Assembly: GCF_002896965.1 (NCBI RefSeq)
Contig: NZ_LYMM01000029.1
Location: forward strand, 186,001-250,000
Direction of reading: 5' to 3'
DNA: 64,000 bases
Source of the DNA: Novosphingobium guangzhouense
GTDB lineage: Bacteria > Pseudomonadota > Alphaproteobacteria > Sphingomonadales > Sphingomonadaceae
The notes under the pieces are model-generated. The model was not told the origin of the DNA. It did not search any database and worked only from the letters and a program-made list of their open reading frames with translations. Both the position numbers and the translations under genes were made by a program. Positions 55,085 through 63,778 of this stretch are shown piece by piece (position 1 is the first letter of the stretch; the number at the start of each line of letters is the position of its first letter).

Positions 55085-57204
55085 CAGGCCACCTTTTCGG
55101 CGTAATTCGGGTAAATGTCGGAATGTGCCGCAAGCGGCAGGCGCACGGTGAAGCGGGAACCCAGCCCCTCGCGCGATTCCACGTCGAGCCGGCCGCGCAT
55201 CGCCCGCACCAGTTCGCGCGCCTCGAACGCGCCGATGCCGAAGCCGCCCGACTTGGTCGATACGAAGGGTTTGAAAAGGCGGTTGCGCACGAAGTCCGCG
55301 CTCATCCCGGCGCCGCTGTCGAGCACTTCAAACCGGGCGTTCATGCCCTCCACCGCAAGCGAAAGGAACACAGGGCTGCCGGGCTCGCTGGCGTCGATCG
55401 CGTTCTGGACAAGGTGGACCAGCACCTGCTCCAGCGAATGGCGACTTGCGGTGATCGCCACATCGCGCGATTCGGCCAGCACCACTTGCGGCTGCCCCCT
55501 GAAGCGCTCCATCACCAGCGCCAGCACGGCGGCGGCGGCCACTTGCTCCACTCGGTCCACGCCGCCCGAACCATAGCGCGAAAGGCGCGCCAGCAGGGCG
55601 GTCAGCTTGTCTGACGAATTGCGCAGGGTAACCAGCATGTCGGCGCGGAAGGCGGGCTTTTCAGCATGGAGCTCTGCATTGCGGGCAAGCAGACTGAACT
55701 GGCTGGCCAGGTTCTTGATATCGTGCATCACGAAAGCGATGCGGCGGTTGAAATCCTCGAACCGCGCGGATTCGGCCAGGGCCAGCTGGCTGGCGTTCTC
55801 CGACAGGTAGCTGGCCACCTGCTGGCCGATGACCCGCAGGAGGTCGAAATCCTCCCAGTCGAACTTGCGCACCAGCTGCGGGCGCGCCAGCACGACCATG
55901 CCGACCAGACGCTCGTAATGGACCAGCGGGATCAGCGCCCAGGCGCGCGGATGATCGACCAGCCAGCCCGGCGCAGTCGCCGCGCTTTCCCGGCCTGCGC
56001 GCATGTCGTCCAGGTCGGCGATATAGCCGGTGCTTTCGAAATATCCGATATCCTCGACCGGCAGCGCGACGGCAGGCACTTCGATCTCGCGCCAGTTCCA
56101 GCGCGCGGCCAGCGTCAGTTCGCCATGCTCTCCGGGGGTCAGCAGCAGGCCCGCCGGGCTCTCGAACACGTCGGCGATGGACTGGACCACGCGCTCGCCC
56201 AGCGGCGCGCTCTGGTCCGATCCCATGGTGCGCGTGAAGCGCAGCCATTCCTCGCGGTAGTCGTAGCGGTGCTGGAAGAAGTGCTTGGCCAGTATCACCT
56301 TGAACCACGCCCGCACCCGGCGCGATGGCAGCACCACCAGTGCCAGCGCGCTGCCAAGCGTCAGGAAGGCCAGCTCGACCAGCCGCGCGAAGTTGCCGCC
56401 CGCATAGGACAGCCACTGCGCCACCGCGACCATGGCGACAAGGTAGACCCCGATCACCAGCAGCGAGAACGTCTGGAAGGTCACCGCCCGCGACGGGCGC
56501 AAGCGCAGGTCGTCACGGTTCTTTGCCCCGCCGATCGCCACGCATCCTGCCAGCGCCGCAGCCGACAGCCCACGCAGCGCGGCGATCTCTTCCGGCCAGT
56601 TTCCCGCAAGATACGCGATCGTGTAAAGGTTGAGGTCGAAAGCCCAGAGGATCGCCAGACCCGTGGCAGGCCAGCGCAACGAGGCGCGCGATTCGCGCGG
56701 CGCGCCGGCATAGAGGTTATGCGCCAGCACCAGCCCGCCCACTGTCACCAGAAGGCGGAACATCACGCCGAATTCGAAGGCGATCGACAGCACCTTTTCG
56801 TCGATCACGATCCGGGTGAAGCCGTAGTCGACGGCAAGGTGCATCACTTCCACAAAGCCGAGCGAAAGGATCACCGGCCGGATCGGCGCAAGGCTGGCGT
56901 GCCGCCCGTCGCTGGCGAACAGTCGATAGATCACCACCAGCCATGCCAGATTGCGCGCGCTCTCGGCCAGCGAGGGAATGAAATCTGCCGCCAGAGAGGT
57001 CGATGCGCTGGCCGCCGCCGCGGCAAGGCTCCACAATGCCGTCAGCAGCAGCGCACAGACCATCGCCGTGCCGGCGCTGCCGAACCGGTCCCGCCGCGGC
57101 ACCAGCCACATCGCCACGCTGGCCAGCGCAATCGCACCGGTAACGTCGAGCCCGACGCCGATGGTGCTCCACACCGCCGCCCGCCCTTCCAGAGCCGCGA
57201 TCAC
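55084..57204 (-). CDS. prsK: PrsK-like sensor histidine kinase
   Basis: A 706-residue membrane kinase. About nine N-terminal hydrophobic segments, then a GAF-like domain (GERVVQSIADVFESPAGLLLTPG), a phosphoacceptor region HDIKNLASQFSLLARNAELH with histidine in the PrsK-type H-box, and HATPase features NAIDASEPGSPVFLSLAVEG and GGFGIGAFEARELV. The GTG start overlaps the sugar-transferase stop as GTGA. This architecture is that of PrsK in XrtA/PEP-CTERM systems, and its partner PrsR is next. The signal is unknown. Confidence 0.88.
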   Translation of the reverse strand: MIAALEGRAAVWSTIGVGLDVTGAIALASVAMWLVPRRDRFGSAGTAMVCALLLTALWSLAAAAASASTSLAADFIPSLAESARNLAWLVVIYRLFASDGRHASLAPIRPVILSLGFVEVMHLAVDYGFTRIVIDEKVLSIAFEFGVMFRLLVTVGGLVLAHNLYAGAPRESRASLRWPATGLAILWAFDLNLYTIAYLAGNWPEEIAALRGLSAAALAGCVAIGGAKNRDDLRLRPSRAVTFQTFSLLVIGVYLVAMVAVAQWLSYAGGNFARLVELAFLTLGSALALVVLPSRRVRAWFKVILAKHFFQHRYDYREEWLRFTRTMGSDQSAPLGERVVQSIADVFESPAGLLLTPGEHGELTLAARWNWREIEVPAVALPVEDIGYFESTGYIADLDDMRAGRESAATAPGWLVDHPRAWALIPLVHYERLVGMVVLARPQLVRKFDWEDFDLLRVIGQQVASYLSENASQLALAESARFEDFNRRIAFVMHDIKNLASQFSLLARNAELHAEKPAFRADMLVTLRNSSDKLTALLARLSRYGSGGVDRVEQVAAAAVLALVMERFRGQPQVVLAESRDVAITASRHSLEQVLVHLVQNAIDASEPGSPVFLSLAVEGMNARFEVLDSGAGMSADFVRNRLFKPFVSTKSGGFGIGAFEARELVRAMRGRLDVESREGLGSRFTVRLPLAAHSDIYPNYAEKVA

Positions 57205-58586
57205 CGTGCGCCCTCGCTCCAGAGCACCACGCGCAGCGTTTGCAGGATGATCAGGAAATCGAGGAAAGGCGTGTAGTTCTTGGCGTAGTAGAGGTCATAT
57301 TCCAGCTTGTTGCGCGCATCCTCTATCGATGCGCCGTAAGGATAGTTGATCTGCGCCCAGCCGGTGATCCCCGGCTTTACCATATGGCGTTCCGCGTAAT
57401 AGCGCAGCTTGTCCTCAAGGTCGGAGACGAACTCGGGCCGTTCGGGACGCGGGCCGACGAAGCTCATCTCGCCCTTCAGCACGGTCCAGGCCTGCGGCAG
57501 TTCGTCTATCCGCACCTTGCGGATGAACTTGCCGACGCGGGTAACGCGGGGGTCGTCCTTCGACGCCCACTGCGCCCCTGCCGCTTCGGCGTCGGTGCGC
57601 ATGGAACGCAGCTTGATGACGTCGAAGTGCTGGCCGAACAGGCCGACACGCGGCTGGCGATAGAAGGCGGGACCACGGCTGTCGATCTTCACCAGCAGTG
57701 CGAACAGCAGGATGACCGGCGCGGTAACCAAAAGCAGCAAGAGGCTGACGGCGATGTCGAATACCCGCTTCGCCGCGCTGGAGATCGCCCGGCCGGACGA
57801 GAACCCGTCCGAAAAGATCAGCCAGCTGGGGTTGACGGTGTCCAGGTCGACACGGCCTGTCTCACGCTCAAGGAAGCTGGAGAACTCGTTTACGTGAACG
57901 CCCGCCGTCTTGATCCGCAGCAGATCCTTGAGCGGCAGCGCGTTGCGCCGTTCCTCCAGCGCCAGCACCACTTCGCTGACGCCCAGGTTTTCGACATAAC
58001 GGGTGAAGTTGTTGATCGCCGAACGGGAAATCGCCTCTTCCACCACCGGTGCACTATCGCTCATCGCAACATAACCGACGATGGCGAAGCCGCTTTCCGG
58101 ACGGTCACCCAGCACGCGTAGACGCTGCGCCCGGTCTCCGGCCCCCAGCACCAGCACCCGGCGGCGAAACGCGCTGGTCCCCAGAAACGCGCCGAGCAGC
58201 AGCCGGTTTATGATCATCAGCACGATCGCAAAGGCCATCGAATAAGCCAGCGTCGATCGCCAGAAGTTCTGCCCGCCGACAAGGAAGTCCACGAAGGCCA
58301 GCGCGATGACACCCAGCGAGATCGCCACCAGCAGCCGCGCGGCGGCAAAGCGCATCGAACGCAGCGCCTCCGCGCCGTAGACCCCCACCGCCACCATCGA
58401 CAGCGAAATGACCACCGCAAAGGCGCCATGGGCGATGAGCCGGTCCACCAGCGGTGCCGGATCGATACCGATCTGCCCTGCCCGCAACCGCCAGGACGTT
58501 TCGTTGGCGATTGCCAGCAGCAGCACATCGACCAGCCACAGCAGCACGACTGCGTGCGGGATATAGTGTTTGAACAGACGAATCAT
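57201..58586 (-). CDS. XrtA-type undecaprenyl-phosphate sugar transferase
   Basis: A 461-residue membrane protein. Five N-terminal helices are followed by a CoA-binding-like domain (RVLVLGAGDRAQRLRVLGDR) and a C-terminal bacterial sugar transferase domain with RVFDIAVSLLLLLVTAPVILLFALLVKIDSRGPAFYRQPRVG, LRSMRTDAEAAGAQWA, IRKVRIDELPQAWTVLKGEMSFVGPRPERPEFV and ITGWAQINYPYG. This family starts exopolysaccharide repeat assembly by moving a sugar-phosphate to undecaprenyl phosphate. It is encoded ahead of prsK/prsR; the other exosortase genes are not in this window. Confidence 0.9.
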   Translation of the reverse strand: MIRLFKHYIPHAVVLLWLVDVLLLAIANETSWRLRAGQIGIDPAPLVDRLIAHGAFAVVISLSMVAVGVYGAEALRSMRFAAARLLVAISLGVIALAFVDFLVGGQNFWRSTLAYSMAFAIVLMIINRLLLGAFLGTSAFRRRVLVLGAGDRAQRLRVLGDRPESGFAIVGYVAMSDSAPVVEEAISRSAINNFTRYVENLGVSEVVLALEERRNALPLKDLLRIKTAGVHVNEFSSFLERETGRVDLDTVNPSWLIFSDGFSSGRAISSAAKRVFDIAVSLLLLLVTAPVILLFALLVKIDSRGPAFYRQPRVGLFGQHFDVIKLRSMRTDAEAAGAQWASKDDPRVTRVGKFIRKVRIDELPQAWTVLKGEMSFVGPRPERPEFVSDLEDKLRYYAERHMVKPGITGWAQINYPYGASIEDARNKLEYDLYYAKNYTPFLDFLIILQTLRVVLWSEGAR

Positions 58587-58732
58587 CGTCGATTAGCCAT
58601 CCTTCGCGGCCGAATTCCGGCACTCGCACGATGGACTAGGGTAAAGGCGTAAAATGTCGGTTACCTTGACAGCCGCTATGGAAACATTCGCTTTTCCACC
58701 CGATAACGCAGTAACGGTGCTGTCGGCTCCAC

Positions 58733-60058
58733 TTACACCTGCGGCCTTGGCATCAGGCGCAGCGCCGTCAGGGTCAGGGCCTGCGCGCCCGATGCTATGA
58801 CCTTGTCCGCTTGCGGTGCCCAGAACGGACTGTGTAGCGAAGGCATTGCAGGGCCGCCCGTCTTCGCCGCCGCCAGCCTTGCCGGATCGGCACCGCCTAC
58901 CCAGAAGATCACCGATTTGATGTGATCCTCATCGGCGCGGCGAAACTCTCCGAAATCCTCGCCGCCCATCGCCGAGGGGGTGATCACGACATTGTCTGCG
59001 CCCATCTTCCCTTTAAGGTCGGCAATCGCCTCTTCCGCAAACTCCGGCGTATTCCAGGTCGCGCGGGTGTGCGGTTCCTTGACCTTGATCTGCGGCATAA
59101 GGTCTTCAGACAATCCCGATGCGATCGCCTCTCCACGCGCCACGCGGGCGATCCCGTCAAGCAGGCGCTGGCGGGTCTCGTCCGAATAACTGCGCACGGT
59201 CAGTTCAAGCTTCGCCTGATCGGAGATAATATTGTGCTTGGTCCCGGCATGGAAAGAGCCCACCGTGACCACCACCGGGTCAAGCGGATTGGTTTCCCGG
59301 CTTACCAGCGTTTGCAGCTTCATCACGATCGCACTGCCCAGCACGATCGGGTCCCGCGTGGCCTGCGGATAGGCGCCATGCCCGCCGACCCCGCGCACCA
59401 GAATGTCCACGCTGTCAACATTGGCCAGCGCCCAGCCCTTCGCCGCGCCGACGACGCCGGCTGGAAGCTCGGGCGTGTCATGGAAAGCCAGCGCGTAGTC
59501 CGGCTTGGGAAAGCGGTTGTAGAGCCCGTCCTTGAGCATCTCCAGCGCGCCAAGCCCCATCTCTTCGGCCGGTTGCCCGATCATGACCAGCGTGCCCGAC
59601 CACTCCGCCTTGCGCGCGGCCATGAGGCGCGCAGTCTCTATCCACGCGGTCATGTGCGTATCATGGCCGCAAGCATGCATGATGCCGCTTTCCACGCCGG
59701 CGGTGGACGTGCCCCGCTTCGTCGATGCAAAGGGCAGCCCGGTCTGCTCCACCACCGGCAGTGCGTCCATGTCGGCACGGATGAGAACCGTCGGTCCCGG
59801 CCCGTTCTTCAGGACTGCGACGATGCCGGTACGCCCGACTTTCTCGGTAACGCTGAAACCCGCCTTGCGCGCGGCATCAGCCATGATCTTCGCGCTGCGG
59901 ACCTCCTGAAAGCTGAGTTCGGGGTTGGCATGAAGATCTCGGTAGGTTTCCATCAGCCCCGGCAGGTCACGCGTCACGCTATCGGCGACGGGTTCTGCCA
60001 TTGCAGGCATGGAAGCGCTCGCAACGACGCAGGCGGAAGCAAGAAGAACGGTGCGCAT
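58733..60058 (-). CDS. Exported M20-family amidohydrolase
   Basis: A 441-residue protein with a signal peptide (MRTVLLASACVVASASMPAMA) and an M20D amidohydrolase core. Metal ligands are visible in CGHDTHM, GQPAEEMG and later in SFHAGTKHNIISD and MGGEDFGEF, with the regulatory dimer domain between. It resembles hippurate or N-acyl amino-acid hydrolases, which cleave amide bonds of small molecules in the periplasm. The exact substrate cannot be given. Confidence 0.9.
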   Translation of the reverse strand: MRTVLLASACVVASASMPAMAEPVADSVTRDLPGLMETYRDLHANPELSFQEVRSAKIMADAARKAGFSVTEKVGRTGIVAVLKNGPGPTVLIRADMDALPVVEQTGLPFASTKRGTSTAGVESGIMHACGHDTHMTAWIETARLMAARKAEWSGTLVMIGQPAEEMGLGALEMLKDGLYNRFPKPDYALAFHDTPELPAGVVGAAKGWALANVDSVDILVRGVGGHGAYPQATRDPIVLGSAIVMKLQTLVSRETNPLDPVVVTVGSFHAGTKHNIISDQAKLELTVRSYSDETRQRLLDGIARVARGEAIASGLSEDLMPQIKVKEPHTRATWNTPEFAEEAIADLKGKMGADNVVITPSAMGGEDFGEFRRADEDHIKSVIFWVGGADPARLAAAKTGGPAMPSLHSPFWAPQADKVIASGAQALTLTALRLMPRPQV

Positions 60059-60602
60059 AAGCCAAAGGCTACGTCAGGCGCGCATGCTCCGCAATCCACC
60101 CGAAGGTTCCCTGCGGCCTGCGTGAAGTTTTTCTCATAGGCCCGATAGAATCTTCGCATCGACATTCTCTACCATATGCGTAGATTGATCTTCGAAGCAC
60201 GGGGTTCGCCCGTTCTTCCGCGGCATTTGATGGCTGTCAGCTTGCTCCGCGTCACCAACCGCTAAAGCGCACGAAACCGCAAGGCGACAACGCCGGCTTC
60301 GTGCCTCCAGATGGAGATACGAAATGCTCAACTCGATCCCTCGCATCACTTCGCAAGTCCTGCGTGCACGGCCCAGTACCGACACGCGCCTGCCGCATCC
60401 GTCATGGCGCGGCGCAGTCGAACCACCATCGGGAGGCGGCGCGGCGACGATCCGCAGTGCGGGTGACTTCTGGTCCCGCCTCGGCCTGTGATGCTGCAAT
60501 GATCCCCTCGGGCGGCATCCGGATTTCGCATCTCCCAAGCCCTGCCTTTTCGGGCCGGATTTGGATGTCGCCCGTTAACTTTGGTTATGACACAGTAGGC
60601 TC
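60059..60602. other. Intergenic region before the amidotransferase gene
   Basis: 544 bases between the M20 gene and the glutamine amidotransferase gene. It holds the 55-codon frame listed separately (60324-60491). The rest shows no protein-like frame. No palindrome above 10 bases was found by eye. Confidence 0.5.
60324..60491 (+). CDS. Possible small protein
   Basis: A 55-residue frame beginning MLNSIPRITSQVLRARPSTD and ending AGDFWSRLGL, preceded by GGAGATACGAA at a good ribosome-binding distance. GC3 is high, as in real genes here. It has no signal peptide or transmembrane segment. The sequence is basic and proline/serine-rich, so it could be unstructured. It stands alone in an intergenic region; without comparative data it may be spurious. 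Confidence 0.35.
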   Translation: MLNSIPRITSQVLRARPSTDTRLPHPSWRGAVEPPSGGGAATIRSAGDFWSRLGL

Positions 60603-61301
60603 GTGAAGACCGCGCTCATCATCCGCCACGTTCCCCACGAAGGGGTCGCAGGCTACCGCAAGCCCATCGAGGACGCCGGCTACGAAGTGAGCCGCATCGA
60701 CGTCACCGATCCGGAATTTTCCATCCTCGACCTGCGTGAGCCGGACCTGCTGATCATGATGGGCGGTCCGATGGGCGTCTACGAACAGGATCGCCACCCC
60801 TGGATCGCGTGCCAGTTGCGCCGCCTTGCCTTGCGCCTAGAGGCTGACCGGCCAACGCTGGGCGTGTGCTTCGGTGCGCAGATGATGGCCAGTGCCCTGG
60901 GCGCATCGGTGTTTCCCGGCCCAGCCAAGGAGGTCGGCTTCCATCCCGTGCAGGTTCACGAACACGCCGCCGGCAGCCCGCTTCGCCATGTGCGCGAAAT
61001 CCCGGTGCTGCACTGGCACGGCGATACCTTCACCAGGCCCGAAGGCGTGGAACTGCTCGCTTCCACCTCGCTTTACGAACATCAGGCGTTCCGGCGCGGC
61101 CGCAACCAGTTGGCGCTGCAGTTCCATGCCGAAATGGGAGAAGACCCACGCTTCGATGCCTGGATCGATCAGTGGCCCGAAGCGGTTGTCGAGGCCGGCG
61201 GCTGCCCGCAGGCTTTGCGGGTACGGCACGACGAACTCGGCCCCGGCGCAGTGGCTGCAGGGCGCGCGATGATCGCCGACTGGCTGCGCGGCCTGAACTA
61301 G
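60603..61301 (+). CDS. Class I glutamine amidotransferase domain protein
   Basis: A 232-residue stand-alone glutamine amidotransferase. The nucleophile is Cys89 in TLGVCFGAQ, and the His175/Glu177 pair in LQFHAEM completes the triad. An oxyanion-type glycine pair is in MMGGPMGVYE. The GTG start at 60603 is used. Members of this group release ammonia from glutamine for an unknown synthase; some act in gamma-glutamyl polyamine or nucleotide pathways. No synthase neighbour is seen. Confidence 0.87.
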   Translation: MKTALIIRHVPHEGVAGYRKPIEDAGYEVSRIDVTDPEFSILDLREPDLLIMMGGPMGVYEQDRHPWIACQLRRLALRLEADRPTLGVCFGAQMMASALGASVFPGPAKEVGFHPVQVHEHAAGSPLRHVREIPVLHWHGDTFTRPEGVELLASTSLYEHQAFRRGRNQLALQFHAEMGEDPRFDAWIDQWPEAVVEAGGCPQALRVRHDELGPGAVAAGRAMIADWLRGLN

Positions 61302-61367
61302 CCGTACCGCCCGATTCGCGCGACGCTCCGGCTGGCGGTGGGGGCGCAGCAGGATTACTCTGCGGCA

Positions 61368-61652
61368 ATGGCTGAAGGCATTCCGACACAGCGCCCGATG
61401 AACTGGCGAGTCTTCTCCCGCAGATTGGTCCGCGCGCTGGCTGGCTTTTTCCCGGTCGGCGTCTTCGCGCTGGTATTGCTGTGGATGATGGGCGACTGGG
61501 GCGTAGTCGGCGGCATCATCGGCGGGACTGCGCTGGGTGCCGTGGCCGCATGGGCGCTGACGCGGCTCATCGCAACTTACCCGCTGGTACAGTGGGCAGC
61601 GGCATCCATAGTCGCCATGCTGCTGATCCTCGCCATCGCCTCTCTGTTCTGA
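61368..61652 (+). CDS. Small integral membrane protein
   Basis: A protein of about 94 residues with three hydrophobic segments (LAGFFPVGVFALVLLWMMG, VVGGIIGGTALGAVAAWALTRLI, AAASIVAMLLILAIASLF) after a short basic N-terminus. No known family is recognised. The frame could also start at a GTG at 61338. It is 66 bases downstream of the amidotransferase and could share its transcript. Confidence 0.6.
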   Translation: MAEGIPTQRPMNWRVFSRRLVRALAGFFPVGVFALVLLWMMGDWGVVGGIIGGTALGAVAAWALTRLIATYPLVQWAAASIVAMLLILAIASLF

Positions 61653-61857
61653 GAACGATCGAAGGAAGTGGTGCCCCTGGCCCGACTAGAGCGGTGCGGC
61701 CTGTAAGTGGCGGATTTCCGTCATTTCTGAGGTCTCCAATGAGCGCTTTTGTACCTCCTCTCTGTACCACTCTCAAGAGGGTTGTTCAGGGTACGAAGCG
61801 CGGCCGGAGGCTCTGCCCATCGGGGGGCGGGCGGGCCTAAAGGGTGCGATGAAATGA

Positions 61858-62418
61858 ATACGAGAAGCCCAGCGGCAGGCCCTCGGGGGCGGGTTCGATG
61901 AGGAGTTTGCTGACGAAGGCGTGAGTGGTTCCATCAAGGCCGAAGAGCGCCCCGGTTTCGCCCGCCTCCTTCAGTATGTCCGCAAGGGCGATACGCTCTA
62001 CGTCTACGCTCTAGACCGTCTGGGCCGTGACGCCTTGGACGTGCAAGCTATGGTCCGCACCCTCCTGGAGCGGGGCGTTACCCTCGACGTTCGGGGCCTC
62101 GGACCAATCGGGCGGGGCGTGGGGGAACTCATCGTCGCCGTGCTGGCCCAGATGGCGGACATTGAGCGCCACCGGATCAAGGAGCGCTGCGAGAGTGGCC
62201 GAGAAGCTGCCCGGGCCTCACTGGCGGCCACGGGGAAGACCCATCGGGGCAAGGAGAGCCTCGGGCGTCCTAAGGCTGCGGATGCGGCTGAGGTGGTCGC
62301 TTGGCGCAAGGCGAACAACGCCAGCATCAAGGAGACCTGCGAGCACTTCGACCTCTCCAAGTCCACCGTAGCCCGCTATTGGGCCGCAGACGTAATGAAG
62401 GAACACGGGGGCCTCTGA
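61858..62418 (+). pseudogene. Serine recombinase lacking its catalytic N-terminus
   Basis: The frame open from 61858 reads REAQRQALGGGFDEEFADEGVSGSIKAEERPGFARLLQYVRKGDTLYVYALDRLGRDALDVQ, which is the middle of a resolvase/invertase serine recombinase. AQMADIERHRIKERCESGREAA and GRPKAADAAEVVAWRKANNASIKETCEHFDLSKSTVARYW follow: the linker helix and a Hin-like helix-turn-helix. The usual first 25-30 residues with the catalytic serine (YxRVS) are missing; the frame is closed by TGA at 61855-61857. A GTG at 61921 could start a shorter, inactive protein. Inactive as recombinase if this is right. Confidence 0.75.
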
Positions 62419-62503
62419 GGACCGGGGAACGGACCGGCAGACCTTTGAGGCCCTTGAAGGGATGGGGACCGAAACTCTTCATCCTTCTATAGAGATATAA
62501 CCT

Positions 62504-63778
62504 GTGAAGACTTCCACCAATAATCTTGTAATGGATCGGGTCCAGCACCCTCTAGCCCTTAAGGCTCTAGAGGACGCTAAGAACATCGTCTCAATGAATG
62601 GATCAAATATAAATGGTCCATCTCATGAGGCTATCTCAGGGCTCTTAAGTACCCTTGAGGACGGATTGCATGGAACGCTGTCTGACAGCTTCTTTCTATC
62701 GTCCATTGACCCGGGCATCGGAAAGACCCTTAGCGTCTCGTGCTTCCTCAAGGCCTGGAAGTCATCGGGATTTACTCCCGCAGTTGGCGTCCTTGTTGCC
62801 GTTTCCCGGCTGGAGGAAATCGAAACCTATGTGCAGCAGGCCGCATTGGCCCCAGAGGACTTCGCTGTCCTGACTAGCAGCGCCCCACACAATGCCCTCG
62901 GGTCTGCCCCTCAGGGTTCCGCCCCGGTTCTGTTCACAACGCAACAGATGATCCAGAAGCGGGCTAAGTCGGGCCGGGTCCTCTCCGAGTTCCACTACAA
63001 GAGCGAAAGCCGCGCCTTGCGGATATGGGACGAAAGCATGGTGCCGGAGGATACCCTTACCGTCCGAGTGGACGACCTGGGGCAACTTGCGTCCCCGCTG
63101 CGCCATAAGGCCCCTGAGTTCGTGCAGGGCGTCCAGGACCTCCAAGCCGCCCTCTGGGCGCTAGAGGACGGCGGGGAAATCACGGTGCCCGAGGGCATAG
63201 CCGAAAAGGCCCCCAAGGCTGGCTTAACGGATCGGCTGGCCTCTATCGTCGATGGGCTGGCCCAGATGGCCGGGAAGACCGTACAGGCCGCCGATGTGGG
63301 CCATGGTGACATGTATCTCCTCGGGGCCTCTACACCCCTCCCGGACGACTTCACGCCTGCGGTGATCCTCGACGCCTCTGGTCGCGTCCGTCCCACCTAT
63401 GCACTGTGGGAAGAGCACCGGGGCAACCTCGTGCGCCTGCCAGCCGCTGTGAACGACTACAGGGACCTTGAGGTCGGCCTATGGCAGCGCGGGAGCGGCA
63501 AAGCCTCCTTGGGGCGCTCTGGGGTCCAAGCAGAAATCACAGCGGCCATTGCGTCCGCCATCAAGGCCGGAGACGATAATGCCGAGTGGCTGGTCATCAG
63601 CTACAAGGAGCACTCGGGTATCGTCGAGGACCTCAGGGCAAGCTTGCCGAACCCTCAGCGCCTCAAGGGACTGACGTGGGGCCGCCATGCCGCCACAAAC
63701 GCCTGCCTGCGGAGGACGGCAAGCGCTTCCACGAGTAGCGTGTTCGGCCCGATTCCCCGTCCATCCGAGCGGTTTTAA
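62504..63778 (+). CDS. Helicase-like ATPase with broken C-terminus
   Basis: A 424-residue protein with SSIDPGIGKTLSV at residues 67-78, an AxxGxGKT-type P-loop in which the first residue is Ile, and a Walker B-like LRIWDESMV at about 173-180. Between them lies VLVAVSRLEEIETYV, resembling helicase motif Ia, and later EWLVISYKEHSGIVEDL and LTWGRHAATNA, which fit a helicase C-terminal half. After TNA the sequence becomes low-complexity and ends, so the last domain is probably lost by deletion or frameshift. Phage or plasmid replication/helicase origin is inferred. Confidence 0.6.
   Translation: MKTSTNNLVMDRVQHPLALKALEDAKNIVSMNGSNINGPSHEAISGLLSTLEDGLHGTLSDSFFLSSIDPGIGKTLSVSCFLKAWKSSGFTPAVGVLVAVSRLEEIETYVQQAALAPEDFAVLTSSAPHNALGSAPQGSAPVLFTTQQMIQKRAKSGRVLSEFHYKSESRALRIWDESMVPEDTLTVRVDDLGQLASPLRHKAPEFVQGVQDLQAALWALEDGGEITVPEGIAEKAPKAGLTDRLASIVDGLAQMAGKTVQAADVGHGDMYLLGASTPLPDDFTPAVILDASGRVRPTYALWEEHRGNLVRLPAAVNDYRDLEVGLWQRGSGKASLGRSGVQAEITAAIASAIKAGDDNAEWLVISYKEHSGIVEDLRASLPNPQRLKGLTWGRHAATNACLRRTASASTSSVFGPIPRPSERF

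Noticed and set aside
55666-57276. 536-codon plus-strand frame opposite prsK
   Set aside because: His/Arg/Gln-rich mirror frame; the kinase motifs are on the other strand.
61338-61367. Earlier GTG start for the small membrane protein
   Set aside because: Adds ten residues without similarity or a better ribosome binding site; the ATG at 61368 is preferred, though not certain.
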